From: Planctomycetota bacterium
GTDB lineage: Bacteria; Planctomycetota; Phycisphaerae; Phycisphaerales; UBA1924
Length of the DNA stretch: 64,000 nt
Direction: 5' to 3'
Assembly (NCBI GenBank): GCA_020831805.1
Contig: JAFIFX010000001.1
Location: forward strand, 310,001 to 374,000
Position numbers and translations under genes: made by a program. The first letter of the stretch is position 1; each line of letters begins with the position of its first letter. Below the pieces are notes generated by a model. It was not told where the DNA came from and made no database searches. It saw only the letters and a list, made by a program, of their open reading frames with translations. Below are positions 1 to 12,323 of the stretch, in pieces.

Positions 1-613
1 GAAGTTCATGTCCGGGGTGGTGAACACGAAGCGGGCGAAGCCGCCGTCGTTGATCTGATTGATCAGCGAGGAGCCGATCACGGACAGGTCCAGGTCGAAG
101 CCCGCGTCGAAGTTGCCGGCGACCAGATCGATCGTGCCGACCAGCACGCGGTCCGCGAACTGGCTGCCGAGGCCCTCCGCGTCGCTGGTATCCCAGACGA
201 ACCCGTTGGCGCCCAGCAGCACATCCGCGTCCTCGAGGGTGTAGTACACATTCATCGTGCCGCCGCGGATCACATTGTTGATGTCCTGCCCGGTGAACGG
301 CTGGGCCTGGAACAGGTCGATCCGGACCGAGTCGAGCTGGCTGATGGGGCTGTCAAAAAAGGCCGGCCAGTTCGAGGTCGAAGGTCGCCCAGAGGCCGAA
401 GTTGCGGTTGGACGGGTCGGGGTTCCGCCCGTTGACCTGGAAGCGCGAATCGATCGCGTTGCGGCGGGTCGGCCCGAACAGGCCCTCGCCCACATTGGCG
501 ATCCGGAAATCTTCAACCCCGGTCAGCGTGGCCTGCTGAGCCACCGCGCCGGAGGGGATGCCCCCAATCGCCAGCCCGGCGAGACCAGCCACGGCAAACA
601 TCGAATACCTCAT
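1..613 (-). pseudogene. exported protein, frameshifted, cut by left window edge
   Basis: The start at 613 has an AGGAG ribosome site 6 bases upstream. The N-terminus is a signal peptide of about 25 residues (basic start, Ala/Gly/Leu-rich core, ending AVAQQ). The first frame stops after 86 codons at a TGA (355-353), where the coding strand reads C, six T, then GAC. If one T is dropped, the frame stays open to base 1 for about 118 more codons. That part reads as a secreted Gly/Asp-rich beta protein (for example GANGFVWDTSD), so the two frames look like one gene. I do not recognise the family; it resembles the secreted PEP-CTERM-type proteins of this phylum. It may be a true pseudogene, a homopolymer sequencing error, or recoding. 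Confidence 0.6.
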
Positions 614-871
614 CGTCTTCTCCTTTTCGAACACTTGGACAAGGGCCGGACGAATCCGGCCCGGCACGTACACACCCGCGATTTTCAGCGCGGCTCCGGA
701 AAAGCGTTCGCTTGGTTCAGTCAGGCAGATTTGGATTTCTGACGATTCGCCCGCGGCCCGTCAGGCGCAGTATGATCAACGCCGCTCTCCGGCCGCGAAA
801 CGCCGGACGAACGGATTACGAAAGTGCATGCCTGAACAACCCGACCCTTTGGGGACGAGGAGATCCTGAAT

Positions 872-2218
872 ATGCCCATCCCGATCACCATGCCCCGCCT
901 GTCCGACACCATGGAGCAGGGCACCGTCGTCAAGTGGCATGTCAAGGTTGGCGACAAGGTCTCGTCCGGCGACACCCTCGCCGACATCGAGACCGACAAG
1001 GCCACCATGGAACTCCAGTCCTTCGACGACGGCACGGTCGCCAGCCTCGCCGCCGAGGAGGGCCAGCAGGTCGGCGTGGGCGAGTCGATCCTGATCCTCG
1101 CCGCGGAGGGCGAATCGGTCGAGGAGGCCGCCAAATCTGGCGGCGCCGCGGCGTCCGGATCCGAATCCAAGAAGGAAAGCAAGCCCGCCAAGTCCGAGGG
1201 CGGCAGCGATGCCCCCGGCCCGGAGTCCGCCGACACCGGCACCGCCGTGGCCGAGCCGCCCGCGTCGGACGCCAGCCGTAACGGCAGCGCGACCGGCGAC
1301 CGCGTCTTCGCGTCGCCCCTGGCCCGCAAGATCGCCGAGGAGCACAACCTCGACCTGGGCGCCCTGACCGGCTCGGGCCCGTCCGGCCGCATCGTCCGCA
1401 AGGATGTGGAGTCCGCGATCGCCTCGGGCGGCACGGCATCCCCGACCAAGGCTTCGCCCGCCCCGGCCCCGATGGTCCCCGCGGCCGGCTCGGTGCTCGA
1501 GGACAAGACCGTCGCGCTGAACAACATGCGCGGCACGATCGCCAAGCGCCTGGTCGAGTCCAAGTCGACCATCCCCCACTACCAGGTCACCGTCTCGGCC
1601 CGGCTCGACAGCCTGCTCGCCCTGCGCGAGCAACTCAACGACCAGCTTCAATCCCAGGGCGTCAAGCTGTCCGTCAACGACTTCCTGGTCCGCGCCTGCG
1701 GCCTGGCCATGCACCAGCACCCCTTCGTCAACTCGTCGTGGGTCGAGAAGGGCCCCGCGATCAAGCTCCACGGGCAGGTCAACGTCGGCGTCGCCGTCGC
1801 CCTGCCCGAGGAACGCGGCGGCGGGCTGGTGGTCGCCACCATCCGCCACGCCGACCAGATCGGCCTGCGCCAGATCTCCGCCGAGACCAAACGCCTGGCC
1901 AAGAAGGCCCGCGAGAAGGGGCTCTCGATCGAAGAGATGTCCGACTCGACCTTCACCATCTCCAACCTGGGCATGTTCGGCGTGGACCACTTCACCGCCA
2001 TCATCAACCCGCCCAACGCCGCCATCCTCGCGGTCGGGCGTTCGATCGAGAAGCCCTTCGTCGAGTACGACGAGGACGGCGAGCCGACGCTGGTGATCGG
2101 CCACGAGATGGCGATGACGATGTCCAGCGACCACCGCATCATCGACGGTGCGATGGCCGCCCAGTATCTCAACAGCGTCAAGGAACTGCTGGAGAACCCG
2201 GCCGCCCTGCTGGTGTGA
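872..2218 (+). CDS. pdhC: dihydrolipoamide acyltransferase, E2 of a 2-oxoacid (pyruvate) dehydrogenase complex
   Basis: E2 core enzyme of 448 residues that moves acyl groups from lipoyl-lysine to CoA. The lipoyl domain spans residues 1-80 with the acceptor lysine in ETDKATMEL (K43). An Ala/Pro/Glu-rich linker follows, then an E3/E1-binding domain (about 145-180, FASPLARKIAEE and GSGPSGRIVRKDV), a second linker, and the catalytic domain ending in DHRIIDG with the active His and Asp at about 421 and 425. A GAGGAG ribosome site precedes ATG 872. The E1 and E3 genes are not next to it. Pyruvate is the likeliest substrate, but 2-oxoglutarate or branched-chain specificity cannot be excluded from sequence. 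LipB, which helps supply its cofactor, is encoded at 20637-21386. Confidence 0.93.
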   Translation: MPIPITMPRLSDTMEQGTVVKWHVKVGDKVSSGDTLADIETDKATMELQSFDDGTVASLAAEEGQQVGVGESILILAAEGESVEEAAKSGGAAASGSESKKESKPAKSEGGSDAPGPESADTGTAVAEPPASDASRNGSATGDRVFASPLARKIAEEHNLDLGALTGSGPSGRIVRKDVESAIASGGTASPTKASPAPAPMVPAAGSVLEDKTVALNNMRGTIAKRLVESKSTIPHYQVTVSARLDSLLALREQLNDQLQSQGVKLSVNDFLVRACGLAMHQHPFVNSSWVEKGPAIKLHGQVNVGVAVALPEERGGGLVVATIRHADQIGLRQISAETKRLAKKAREKGLSIEEMSDSTFTISNLGMFGVDHFTAIINPPNAAILAVGRSIEKPFVEYDEDGEPTLVIGHEMAMTMSSDHRIIDGAMAAQYLNSVKELLENPAALLV

Positions 2219-2225
2219 CCAGCCC

Positions 2226-2555
2226 ATGCCCGACCGAGACGACGAGGAACGACGCATCATCCACATCGGCCCGGACGCGGACCCGGCCGTCTGGGGTGAT
2301 GATGACGACGACGGCCCGTCGTTCCTGATCAGCGACGCACGCCAGCGGGTCCAGCAGCGTGAACGCGCCGAGAAGGAAGCCACCCAGCTCGCCCGGCGGC
2401 TCATCCTCGCCTTCCTGGCGGTGATGGCGCTGGCGTTCGTGTTCCATGTGCTGATGCCGGCCTTCTCGCTGGCGCTGCCGCCGCTGGTGCCGATCCTGTG
2501 CTATGTCGCGATCTTCGCGGGCGCGGTGATGACGGCGCGGGATCAGAACCGGTGA
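2226..2555 (+). CDS. small acidic membrane protein, unknown function
   Basis: 109 residues, starting 7 bases after the E2 gene and probably cotranscribed with it. The first 40 residues are very acidic (a run of Asp at about 25-29). A charged, possibly coiled stretch follows (RQRVQQRERAEKEATQLARR), then two hydrophobic segments at about 58-76 and 80-100, and a short polar tail. I do not recognise a family. The topology predicts an inner-membrane protein with both ends in the cytoplasm. The following 166 bases to 2721 hold no gene that I can support. Confidence 0.7.
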   Translation: MPDRDDEERRIIHIGPDADPAVWGDDDDDGPSFLISDARQRVQQRERAEKEATQLARRLILAFLAVMALAFVFHVLMPAFSLALPPLVPILCYVAIFAGAVMTARDQNR

Positions 2556-2721
2556 CCCCACGACCCGCCCGCGGGGGGTCGACGCGGCCGAGACAACCAA
2601 AGCGGCATCGGCTGATGCCACATGCTCGTCGCCTTTCCCATGCCGAGTTCGTGGAGGTCCTACTGCGCTGGCCGTGACCTCGGGCGTGGCGCGGGTGGGA
2701 TCGGCTGCCTTGCGTGGCGAC

Positions 2722-3708
2722 TCAAGGCTCGTCGGGCAGGTCCTCTTTGTTGCCTGCCGCCGTGAGCAACCAGGTCCAGGTTTCCAGCCGCTCCCCCTTC
2801 GGCTGGCCCGGCAACTCAAGAGCGGATGAGCGGCGGAACTCGATCCGTCGGAATACCCCCCGTTCAACTTCGAAGTCCGCAACGGCGCGGTCGCGCACGT
2901 CTATCGAAAATGGAGCGTCTTCCTCGAGGTGTTCCAGACCGAACTGTGCTGCGAAACTCTGCATCAGGTCTTTGACCATGCCGTCGACACGCCCTGGCTC
3001 GAAGGCTTGCAAGTACTCCAGCCGGACCACCCCCGGCTCGTCCTCGACCTCTTCCAAAACGACCGTCAGTGTGGCAGGAAGTGGTGCCCCGCCGAACGGG
3101 CTTTGCAGCTCAACATCCCCCACCCTCGCCCTGCCCGCGATCTCGTGCCAGCCGGCGGGGAGAAAGAACAAATCAACCGGATTCATCACCGCGGCGAGGG
3201 CAAAGTCGGGGTTCTCAAACATGCTCACCATGGCCCCACGAACCTGCTCTCTTTGCTCCGGCGGCGTGCTTCCCCCAACCAACTCAAAGGTCAGCTCCGC
3301 TATCTGGATGAGTCGAGGATGGATCTCTTGGAAGTTGACAAGCTCAACCTGGTCGAAGTCCCGGTCGACCCGAAGCTGCAATGTCATATCCCCGGCCCTG
3401 GACAGGCGGGCCAGAAGACTCTGGTCGTCTCCGTCCGGCGCTGGCACGGACTGGTGCCACGAAAGGTACCAATCGTCCTCATCGGCATCAACAACCTCTA
3501 TCCGGATGTCGGTGGTGCCCACTTCCTGCGGCCGTCCGGTCTGCACACTCGACTTTGTGTACGAGTAAACAAAGTACTGCCCAACCTGCAGGGCCGGGGC
3601 CGTTGACAGCCGCTTCGGATCGATTTCGGCCGTTGGCTCAGCGGCTGAAACAGGCGTCACGCACCAACAGCAGACCAGCAGCAGGGGTGTCATGATCGAT
3701 CGGAGCAT
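2722..3708 (-). CDS. exported hypothetical protein
   Basis: 328 residues with a clear signal peptide (MLRSIMTPLLLVCCWCVTPVSA, cleavage before AEP), so it is periplasmic or surface exposed. The rest is a soluble alpha/beta protein with many Asp/Glu and no motif I recognise. It starts 9 bases after the prfB stop and is probably the second gene of that transcript. Codon use is less GC-biased than in prfB, and it contains an ACGT tetramer (2897-2900), which the window otherwise nearly lacks. Both facts hint at a different evolutionary history. Confidence 0.75.
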   Translation of the reverse strand: MLRSIMTPLLLVCCWCVTPVSAAEPTAEIDPKRLSTAPALQVGQYFVYSYTKSSVQTGRPQEVGTTDIRIEVVDADEDDWYLSWHQSVPAPDGDDQSLLARLSRAGDMTLQLRVDRDFDQVELVNFQEIHPRLIQIAELTFELVGGSTPPEQREQVRGAMVSMFENPDFALAAVMNPVDLFFLPAGWHEIAGRARVGDVELQSPFGGAPLPATLTVVLEEVEDEPGVVRLEYLQAFEPGRVDGMVKDLMQSFAAQFGLEHLEEDAPFSIDVRDRAVADFEVERGVFRRIEFRRSSALELPGQPKGERLETWTWLLTAAGNKEDLPDEP

Positions 3709-3717
3709 GCGGTTTGC

Positions 3718-4831
3718 TCACCCTTCCTTGCCCGCCCGGCGCCGCTTCAGTTCCGCGTCGATGAAGTCCTGCAGGTGCCCGCGGTCGAGCACATCCGAGG
3801 GGCTCGCCTCGAGGCCGGTGCGGTGGTCCTTCACGCGGTTGTCGTAGAGCACATAGCTGCGGATCTGGGCGCCCCAACCACGCTGCTCAAGCTTGCCGCC
3901 CGCGGCCTCGAGGATCTCGGCCTGACGCTTCTCCTCGGCGATCTGCTCGAGCTTGGCCTGCAGGATGCTCAGCGCCTGCGTCCGGTTCTGCGACATCTCC
4001 TTGTAGGTGTTCGAGACGACCATGAACCCCGTGGGCTTGTGCACGACACGGACGGCGGTGGCCACCTTGTTGACGTTCTGCCCGCCCGGGCCGCTGGACC
4101 GGGCGAAGACCACGATATCCAGGTCCTTGTCGGGGATCTGAACATCCGTCTCCTCGAACTCGGGGATCACATCCACCGTCGCGAAGCTGGTCTGGCGTTT
4201 GCCCTGGGCGTTGAACGGGCTGACGCGGGCCAGCCGGTGCGTGCCCCGCTCGCACGACAGCATGCCGAAGGCGAACGGCCCCTCGACCCGCAGCGTGACC
4301 GAGTCGAGCCCCACCTCGGACCCGTGGGACTTCTCGATCTCCTCGATCTTGAAACCCATGGACTCAAAGTAGAACAGGTACATCCGCAGCAGCATCTCGC
4401 ACCAGTCATTGGCCTCGGTGCCGCCGTCGCCCGCGGAGATCTTGAAAAAGCAGGCCCGGTGGTCGTGCTTGCCGCTGAGCAGGCTCTGCGTCTCGATCGA
4501 ATCCATCCGCCGGAGCAGCTTGAACAGCGACTCGTCGGCCTCCTTGAGCAGGCCGTCGTCGCCGGCCTCCTTGGCCATCTCGAAGGCCAGCCTGGCGTCC
4601 TCGAACTCGTCGATGACCTCGGAGAGGGACTGCGTCTGGGCCTTGAGCGTCTTGAGTTCGCCCACGACCTTCCTGGCCGCCTCCTGGTCGTCCCAGAAGT
4701 GCTCGCCGCCCATCTTGTCTTCCAGCTCGCTCAGCCGGGAACGCTTGCGGTCGTAGTCAAAGAGAGTCGCGGATCGTTACAATCCGCGCCTCGAGGTCGT
4801 TGATGACGTCCTGATGGGCTTCGAGGTGCAT
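3718..4831 (-). CDS. prfB: peptide chain release factor 2, with programmed +1 frameshift
   Basis: RF2 ends translation at UGA and UAA. The short first frame starts at ATG 4831 and encodes 24 residues up to CTT TGA (4762-4757). A +1 shift at CTTTGAC continues into the 346-codon main frame, giving 370 residues, close to the 365 of E. coli RF2. The anticodon-like SPF falls at residues 204-206 and the catalytic GGQ (SSGPGGQNVNK) at 249-251, nearly the E. coli positions. This supports joining the frames. An annotator who ignores the shift would start at ATG 4713 and lose about 39 residues. The frameshift is expected to be autoregulatory: low RF2 leaves UGA unread and favours the shift. The exported protein at 2722-3708 follows. 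Confidence 0.95.
4756..4762 (-). other. prfB: programmed +1 frameshift site of prfB
   Basis: The coding strand reads CTT TGA C, identical to the conserved bacterial RF2 shift heptamer: the P-site tRNA-Leu slips from CUU to UUU at a slow UGA followed by C. The frame before it is open only from ATG 4831. The usual internal Shine-Dalgarno (AGGGGG in E. coli, three bases before CTT) is not visible; the bases before CTT are CGCGACTCT. Confidence 0.9.
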
Positions 4832-4909
4832 GGTCGCTCCGGTACGGTTCGGGGTCGTTCAGCCGAGACTCTAGCATCCTCTCCGGCCCAAAACCCGTAC
4901 ACTCTGGTG

Positions 4910-5215
4910 ATGCTCTCCCCCATCGCATCCACCCTGGATCACGGCCTCCGCGTGCTGGCCGCGGCCCCCCCGCCGCCGGAGATCGACACCACCCGGCGCG
5001 GGCTGGCCCTGCTGAGCATCCTGATGCTGCTCGGCGTGCTGCTGCTGGTCTGCTCGGCCGCGATGTTGCTGCTCAACGCCCGCCGCCGACGACGCCGCCA
5101 GATCAAGCCCACGCCCCCGGACTTCGCCACGCCAGACCCCTGGAAGGAATCGGCCGCCCGCATGCCCCCGGCCGCCTATGAGTCCGACATCGAGGACGAT
5201 CGCCCGCACGGCTGA
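4910..5215 (+). CDS. small single-pass membrane protein, unknown function
   Basis: 101 residues, divergent from prfB with 78 bases between the starts. There is one strong membrane segment (about residues 31-53, LALLSILMLLGVLLLVCSA) followed by a very basic stop-transfer block (ARRRRRRQ) and a Pro/Asp-rich cytoplasmic tail. I do not recognise a family. The ATG at 4910 lacks a good ribosome site, so the start is tentative. The reading is supported by the clean membrane topology and GC-rich third positions. Confidence 0.5.
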   Translation: MLSPIASTLDHGLRVLAAAPPPPEIDTTRRGLALLSILMLLGVLLLVCSAAMLLLNARRRRRRQIKPTPPDFATPDPWKESAARMPPAAYESDIEDDRPHG

Positions 5216-5244
5216 CCCCCCACCCCCCCACGCGCCATCCCTGC

Positions 5245-6309
5245 TCAGGGCCGATCAGCCGGGTCGCTCGCCGCCGCCAGCGACCGGGCCCAGTCCCCCG
5301 CCCGCTCGTGGCCCAGTTCTCCGGCCCGGCGGGCCCAGCGCAGCGCCGCATCCCGATCCCCGGCCCGCTCGAGCCACTGGGCCGCCTCGAACGCCAACGC
5401 CGCATCCCGCGGCGAGCGCTCCGCGGCGTCCATGAACCGCGACGCCGCCTCGCCCGGACGACCCAGCAGCCCGTAGCTCTCGGCCAGCAACCGCAGCACC
5501 GGCAGGCGCTCCATCTCCACCTGCGGCAGCGTGTGCAGCAGGTCCACCGCCCGGTCCGACTCGCCCAGCCGGTTGCGGACCCGCGCCTCGGTCATGACCC
5601 AGGCCGGCTCGTTGGGCCGGATGGCACGGGCTTTCTCGATGTGCTGGAGAGAGATCCTCGGGTTGTTCTCGCGCAGGCCGATCTCCGCGAGCATGCCCCA
5701 GACCTGCGCCCGGTCCGGGGCCAGCCGGCCCGCGATCGCCAGCGAGGCCTTGGCCTCGGACAGCCGGTTGAGCCGCATCTGCATGCTCGCCAGATACAGG
5801 GGGTAGTTCGCCTCATTGGGGTCCAGGCGCATCGCGCGGGCGTAGTGCTCCGCGGCCGTCTCGGACCGGTCGGTCATGCTCGCCAGGGTCCCGGCGGTGA
5901 ACTCGACGGTCGCCGGGACCTGCCCGATCTCCATCGCGCCGAGGAACTGGTCGTAGGCGTCCGCCCACCGCTCGCGGGTCATCAGCAGATCGGCGTAGGC
6001 CAGTCGCAGGTCCTGGTCCGCCGGAAACTGGCGGACCGCGTTGGACAGCACCGTCTCGGCCGCGCCCGGCTGGCCATCCTGGATGAGTTGTTTGACAGTG
6101 GTCAGCACCGCCTCGACGGTCTCGACCTTGGCGATGCCGGGCCCTTTCGGCTCGCCCGCGGCGGATGACGCCGGCGCGGTCGCCACACGGTACAGGGTCC
6201 ACCCGGCCAGCCCGGCGCCCGCCAGGGCCGCCAGGCCCAGCACCACCCCCGCCGCTCGCCCGATCCCGTGCCGGTTCCGTCCGGCCATGCCACGCGTCTT
6301 TCCGCTCAT
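5245..6309 (-). CDS. membrane-anchored tetratricopeptide-repeat protein
   Basis: 354 residues when started at ATG 6309 (MSGKTRGMAGRNRHG); an in-frame start at 6390 would overlap the valS promoter and adds an unlikely Cys/Arg-rich leader. A basic N-terminus is followed by one membrane segment (about residues 17-37, Gly/Ala/Leu-rich). The remainder is a run of TPR units of 34 residues, for example around AAEHYARAMRLDPNEANYPLYLA and ISLQHIEKARAIRPNEPAWV. Such proteins are scaffolds for periplasmic or membrane complexes; the partner is unknown. It is divergent from valS, so the roughly 84 bases between them should hold both promoters. Confidence 0.75.
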   Translation of the reverse strand: MSGKTRGMAGRNRHGIGRAAGVVLGLAALAGAGLAGWTLYRVATAPASSAAGEPKGPGIAKVETVEAVLTTVKQLIQDGQPGAAETVLSNAVRQFPADQDLRLAYADLLMTRERWADAYDQFLGAMEIGQVPATVEFTAGTLASMTDRSETAAEHYARAMRLDPNEANYPLYLASMQMRLNRLSEAKASLAIAGRLAPDRAQVWGMLAEIGLRENNPRISLQHIEKARAIRPNEPAWVMTEARVRNRLGESDRAVDLLHTLPQVEMERLPVLRLLAESYGLLGRPGEAASRFMDAAERSPRDAALAFEAAQWLERAGDRDAALRWARRAGELGHERAGDWARSLAAASDPADRP

Positions 6310-6393
6310 ATGGGACAATATCGGTCTCCTACACTGCCTTCTGAGCCGCGAACACGCCGATTCCGACCCCTTCTCGCCGCGACGGGACACGCC

Positions 6394-10292
<3,899 letters not shown>

Positions 10293-10296
<4 letters not shown>

Positions 10297-11348
10297 TCCG
10301 CCGGGCGGTCTGCGCTGCGCTGGCGTTGGCGCCGGTCGCGTTCGCGGCCTGTTCAGCGCCCAACCCGCGCGGGCCCGCGCCGGGGGCCCTGGCCGGGGCC
10401 GACCCGGTTCGTTTCGTCGCCGACCGCGAGCCGTGGCACTTCCAGGGCAACCCCGGCTGGCGTCTGACCACGCCCTCGGTCGAGCTGCACACCACCGTGA
10501 CCGACCGGCGCCTGCTCCACCGCCTGCCGCCGTTCCTGGAGCTGGCCCACGCCCACCGGATGAACGCCATCACCCCCCTGCTGCCCGCCCGGGACCCGCT
10601 GCGGACCTATGTCCTCGCCTCGCGCTCGCAATGGGAAGCGATGACGCGGTCGATGCTCCGCGACAGCGCCCGCGCCTATCTGCGGATCGAGCGCGGCGGC
10701 TACGCCGTCAACGGCATGGGCGTGTTCTACGACCTCGGCCCGCGGGACACCTTCGTCATCGCCGCGCACGAGGGCTGGCACCAGTTCGTGCAGTCCTCCT
10801 TCGGCGACCCGCTGCCCGTCTGGCTGGATGAGGGGCTCGCCTGCTACTTCGAGGGCTTCCGCTGGCGGTCCGACGAGCCGGACACGCCCGAGTTCCTGCC
10901 CTGGATGAACCCGCAGCGCTTCGACCAGCTCCGGGCCGCGGCGGCGGGCGACCGGCTCATGCCCCTGCACGAGTTGCTCCTGGCCCGGCCGCAGGACCTG
11001 CTCGACACCGACCGCGGCGGGGACGCGGCCCTGACCTACTACGCCCAGTGCTGGGCCTTCGTGCACTTCCTCGTCGAGTCGGACAACGGGGCGCGGCGCC
11101 CCGGCCTGGAGCGCATGCTCCGCGACGCGCAGGCCGGGCGGCTGGTCAATGCCGTCAGCGCCATCGCGGGCGAGCGGGAAGCCACGCTGCTGCGGACCCG
11201 GCGCGTCGGCGTGGGCGCGATGGGCGTCTACTGGCCCGAAGAGTCCATCGGCTCCATGGACGCGGCCTACCAGGCCTTCATCCTGCGGATCGTTCGCACC
11301 GGCGGACGCGACCGGGCCCTGATGGGACGCTCACCGATCCTGGACTGA
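10293..11348 (+). CDS. putative lipoprotein zinc peptidase of the gluzincin (peptidase MA) type
   Basis: 351 residues, starting at TTG 10293 inside the valS stop (TTGA), so it is translationally coupled to valS. The N-terminus is a lipoprotein-like signal with a lipobox-like FAAC at about residues 17-20. A zinc-protease core is visible: HEGWH (HExxH) near residue 163, then WLDEGLA, whose Glu is the expected third ligand of gluzincins. The pattern fits bacterial peptidase-MA-like and DUF1570-type proteins. Substrate unknown. Linkage to valS is probably an operon convenience, not a functional one. Confidence 0.7.
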
Positions 11349-11360
11349 CGCCCGCGATAC

Positions 11361-11388
11361 AAAAACAGACCCGGGCGGGAAGCCCGGG
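11361..11388 (-). terminator. rho-independent terminator of the leftward gene 11421-12131
   Basis: On the minus strand a 7-bp stem (CCCGGGC/GCCCGGG, 11388-11370, 5-base loop) is followed by TTTTT at 11365-11361, about 33 bases past the stop codon. On the plus strand there is no T-run. Confidence 0.75.
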
Positions 11389-11420
11389 CCTGCGGAGGTC
11401 AACGGGTTGTCGGGCGGCGA

Positions 11421-12131
11421 TCAGCGACGCCGGCGACCGGCCATCAGGCCGCCCATGCCGAGCAGCGCGACCGCACCCGGAGCGGGGATGACCGTGTAGG
11501 ACAGGAACTGCCCGGCGATCGAGGTGGTGCCCCAGTCGTCCGTCGCGTAGAAGGGGTTGGACAGGTGGTCCACGCCGGGGTCGTTGCCGCCGCCGGTGGT
11601 GATCACATCGAAGGTGAAGGTGTCACCGACGGACAGGCCCAACGCGGCGAGCGACACCGAGAAGATCTGGCGGCCCGAATCGTGCTGGGAATCGTCGGTG
11701 GAGGCAAGACCGCCGGTCTCGTTCCAGCCCATGCCGTCGAAGGTCCAGATCTGGCCTCCGATCGAGGACGGCCCGCCGTCGTCGGCCCAGGTGGCCACCC
11801 AGTGACTGATCTCCTGGCCGTCCCAGCTGATGTTGCGGCCCCAGCCGTTGCCCGCGTCGGTCGGGCCATTGCCGGTGTTGATGCCCAGGGCGTACTTGCC
11901 CCAGTTGGTGTCGTTCAGGCTGGCCCCGAGCTGGATGTCCACATACAGGAACTCCAGGTCGTTGTGCAGCGTGACCGAAACGATGTCCAGGTGGAAAAAG
12001 CCCTGGCTGGCGAAGAAGTCGTGCAGGTCCCCGCCATCGAGGTGATTGCCCGAGTTGTCGGAATAAGTCACCTGTCCGGCGGCCAGCCCGGTCAGCGACG
12101 CAACGGCCGCGGCCATCATCAGTTGACGCAT
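11421..12131 (-). CDS. secreted PEP-CTERM-like sorting-signal protein
   Basis: 236 residues from ATG 12131, which has GAGGGAG about 8 bases upstream; in-frame ATGs further upstream lack a ribosome site. The signal peptide is MRQLMMAAAVASLTGLAAG. The middle is Gly/Asp/Trp-rich and beta-like. The tail is a PEP-CTERM-like sorting signal: IPAPGAVALLGMGG, a hydrophobic stretch, then AGRRRR at the end. The Glu of the classical motif is replaced by Ala. Expected fate is export, processing by an exosortase-type enzyme and surface or envelope attachment. It has its own terminator. Confidence 0.85.
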   Translation of the reverse strand: MRQLMMAAAVASLTGLAAGQVTYSDNSGNHLDGGDLHDFFASQGFFHLDIVSVTLHNDLEFLYVDIQLGASLNDTNWGKYALGINTGNGPTDAGNGWGRNISWDGQEISHWVATWADDGGPSSIGGQIWTFDGMGWNETGGLASTDDSQHDSGRQIFSVSLAALGLSVGDTFTFDVITTGGGNDPGVDHLSNPFYATDDWGTTSIAGQFLSYTVIPAPGAVALLGMGGLMAGRRRR

Positions 12132-12323
12132 TGGAAAACTCCCTCTCGTATCCATGAATGCCGTCCCGGGCACGGCCATGAACACCACGCCGCTCCGCCC
12201 GGATCTCCGCTCAAAGTCTAAACGAAAGATCTTTCCGGCACAACAATCTCGCCGGAATCAGCCCCGTTGCATGGGTATTTTTTCCGATATTCGGGCTTTG
12301 AAAGGGTTCCTTGGCTCTGAGGA

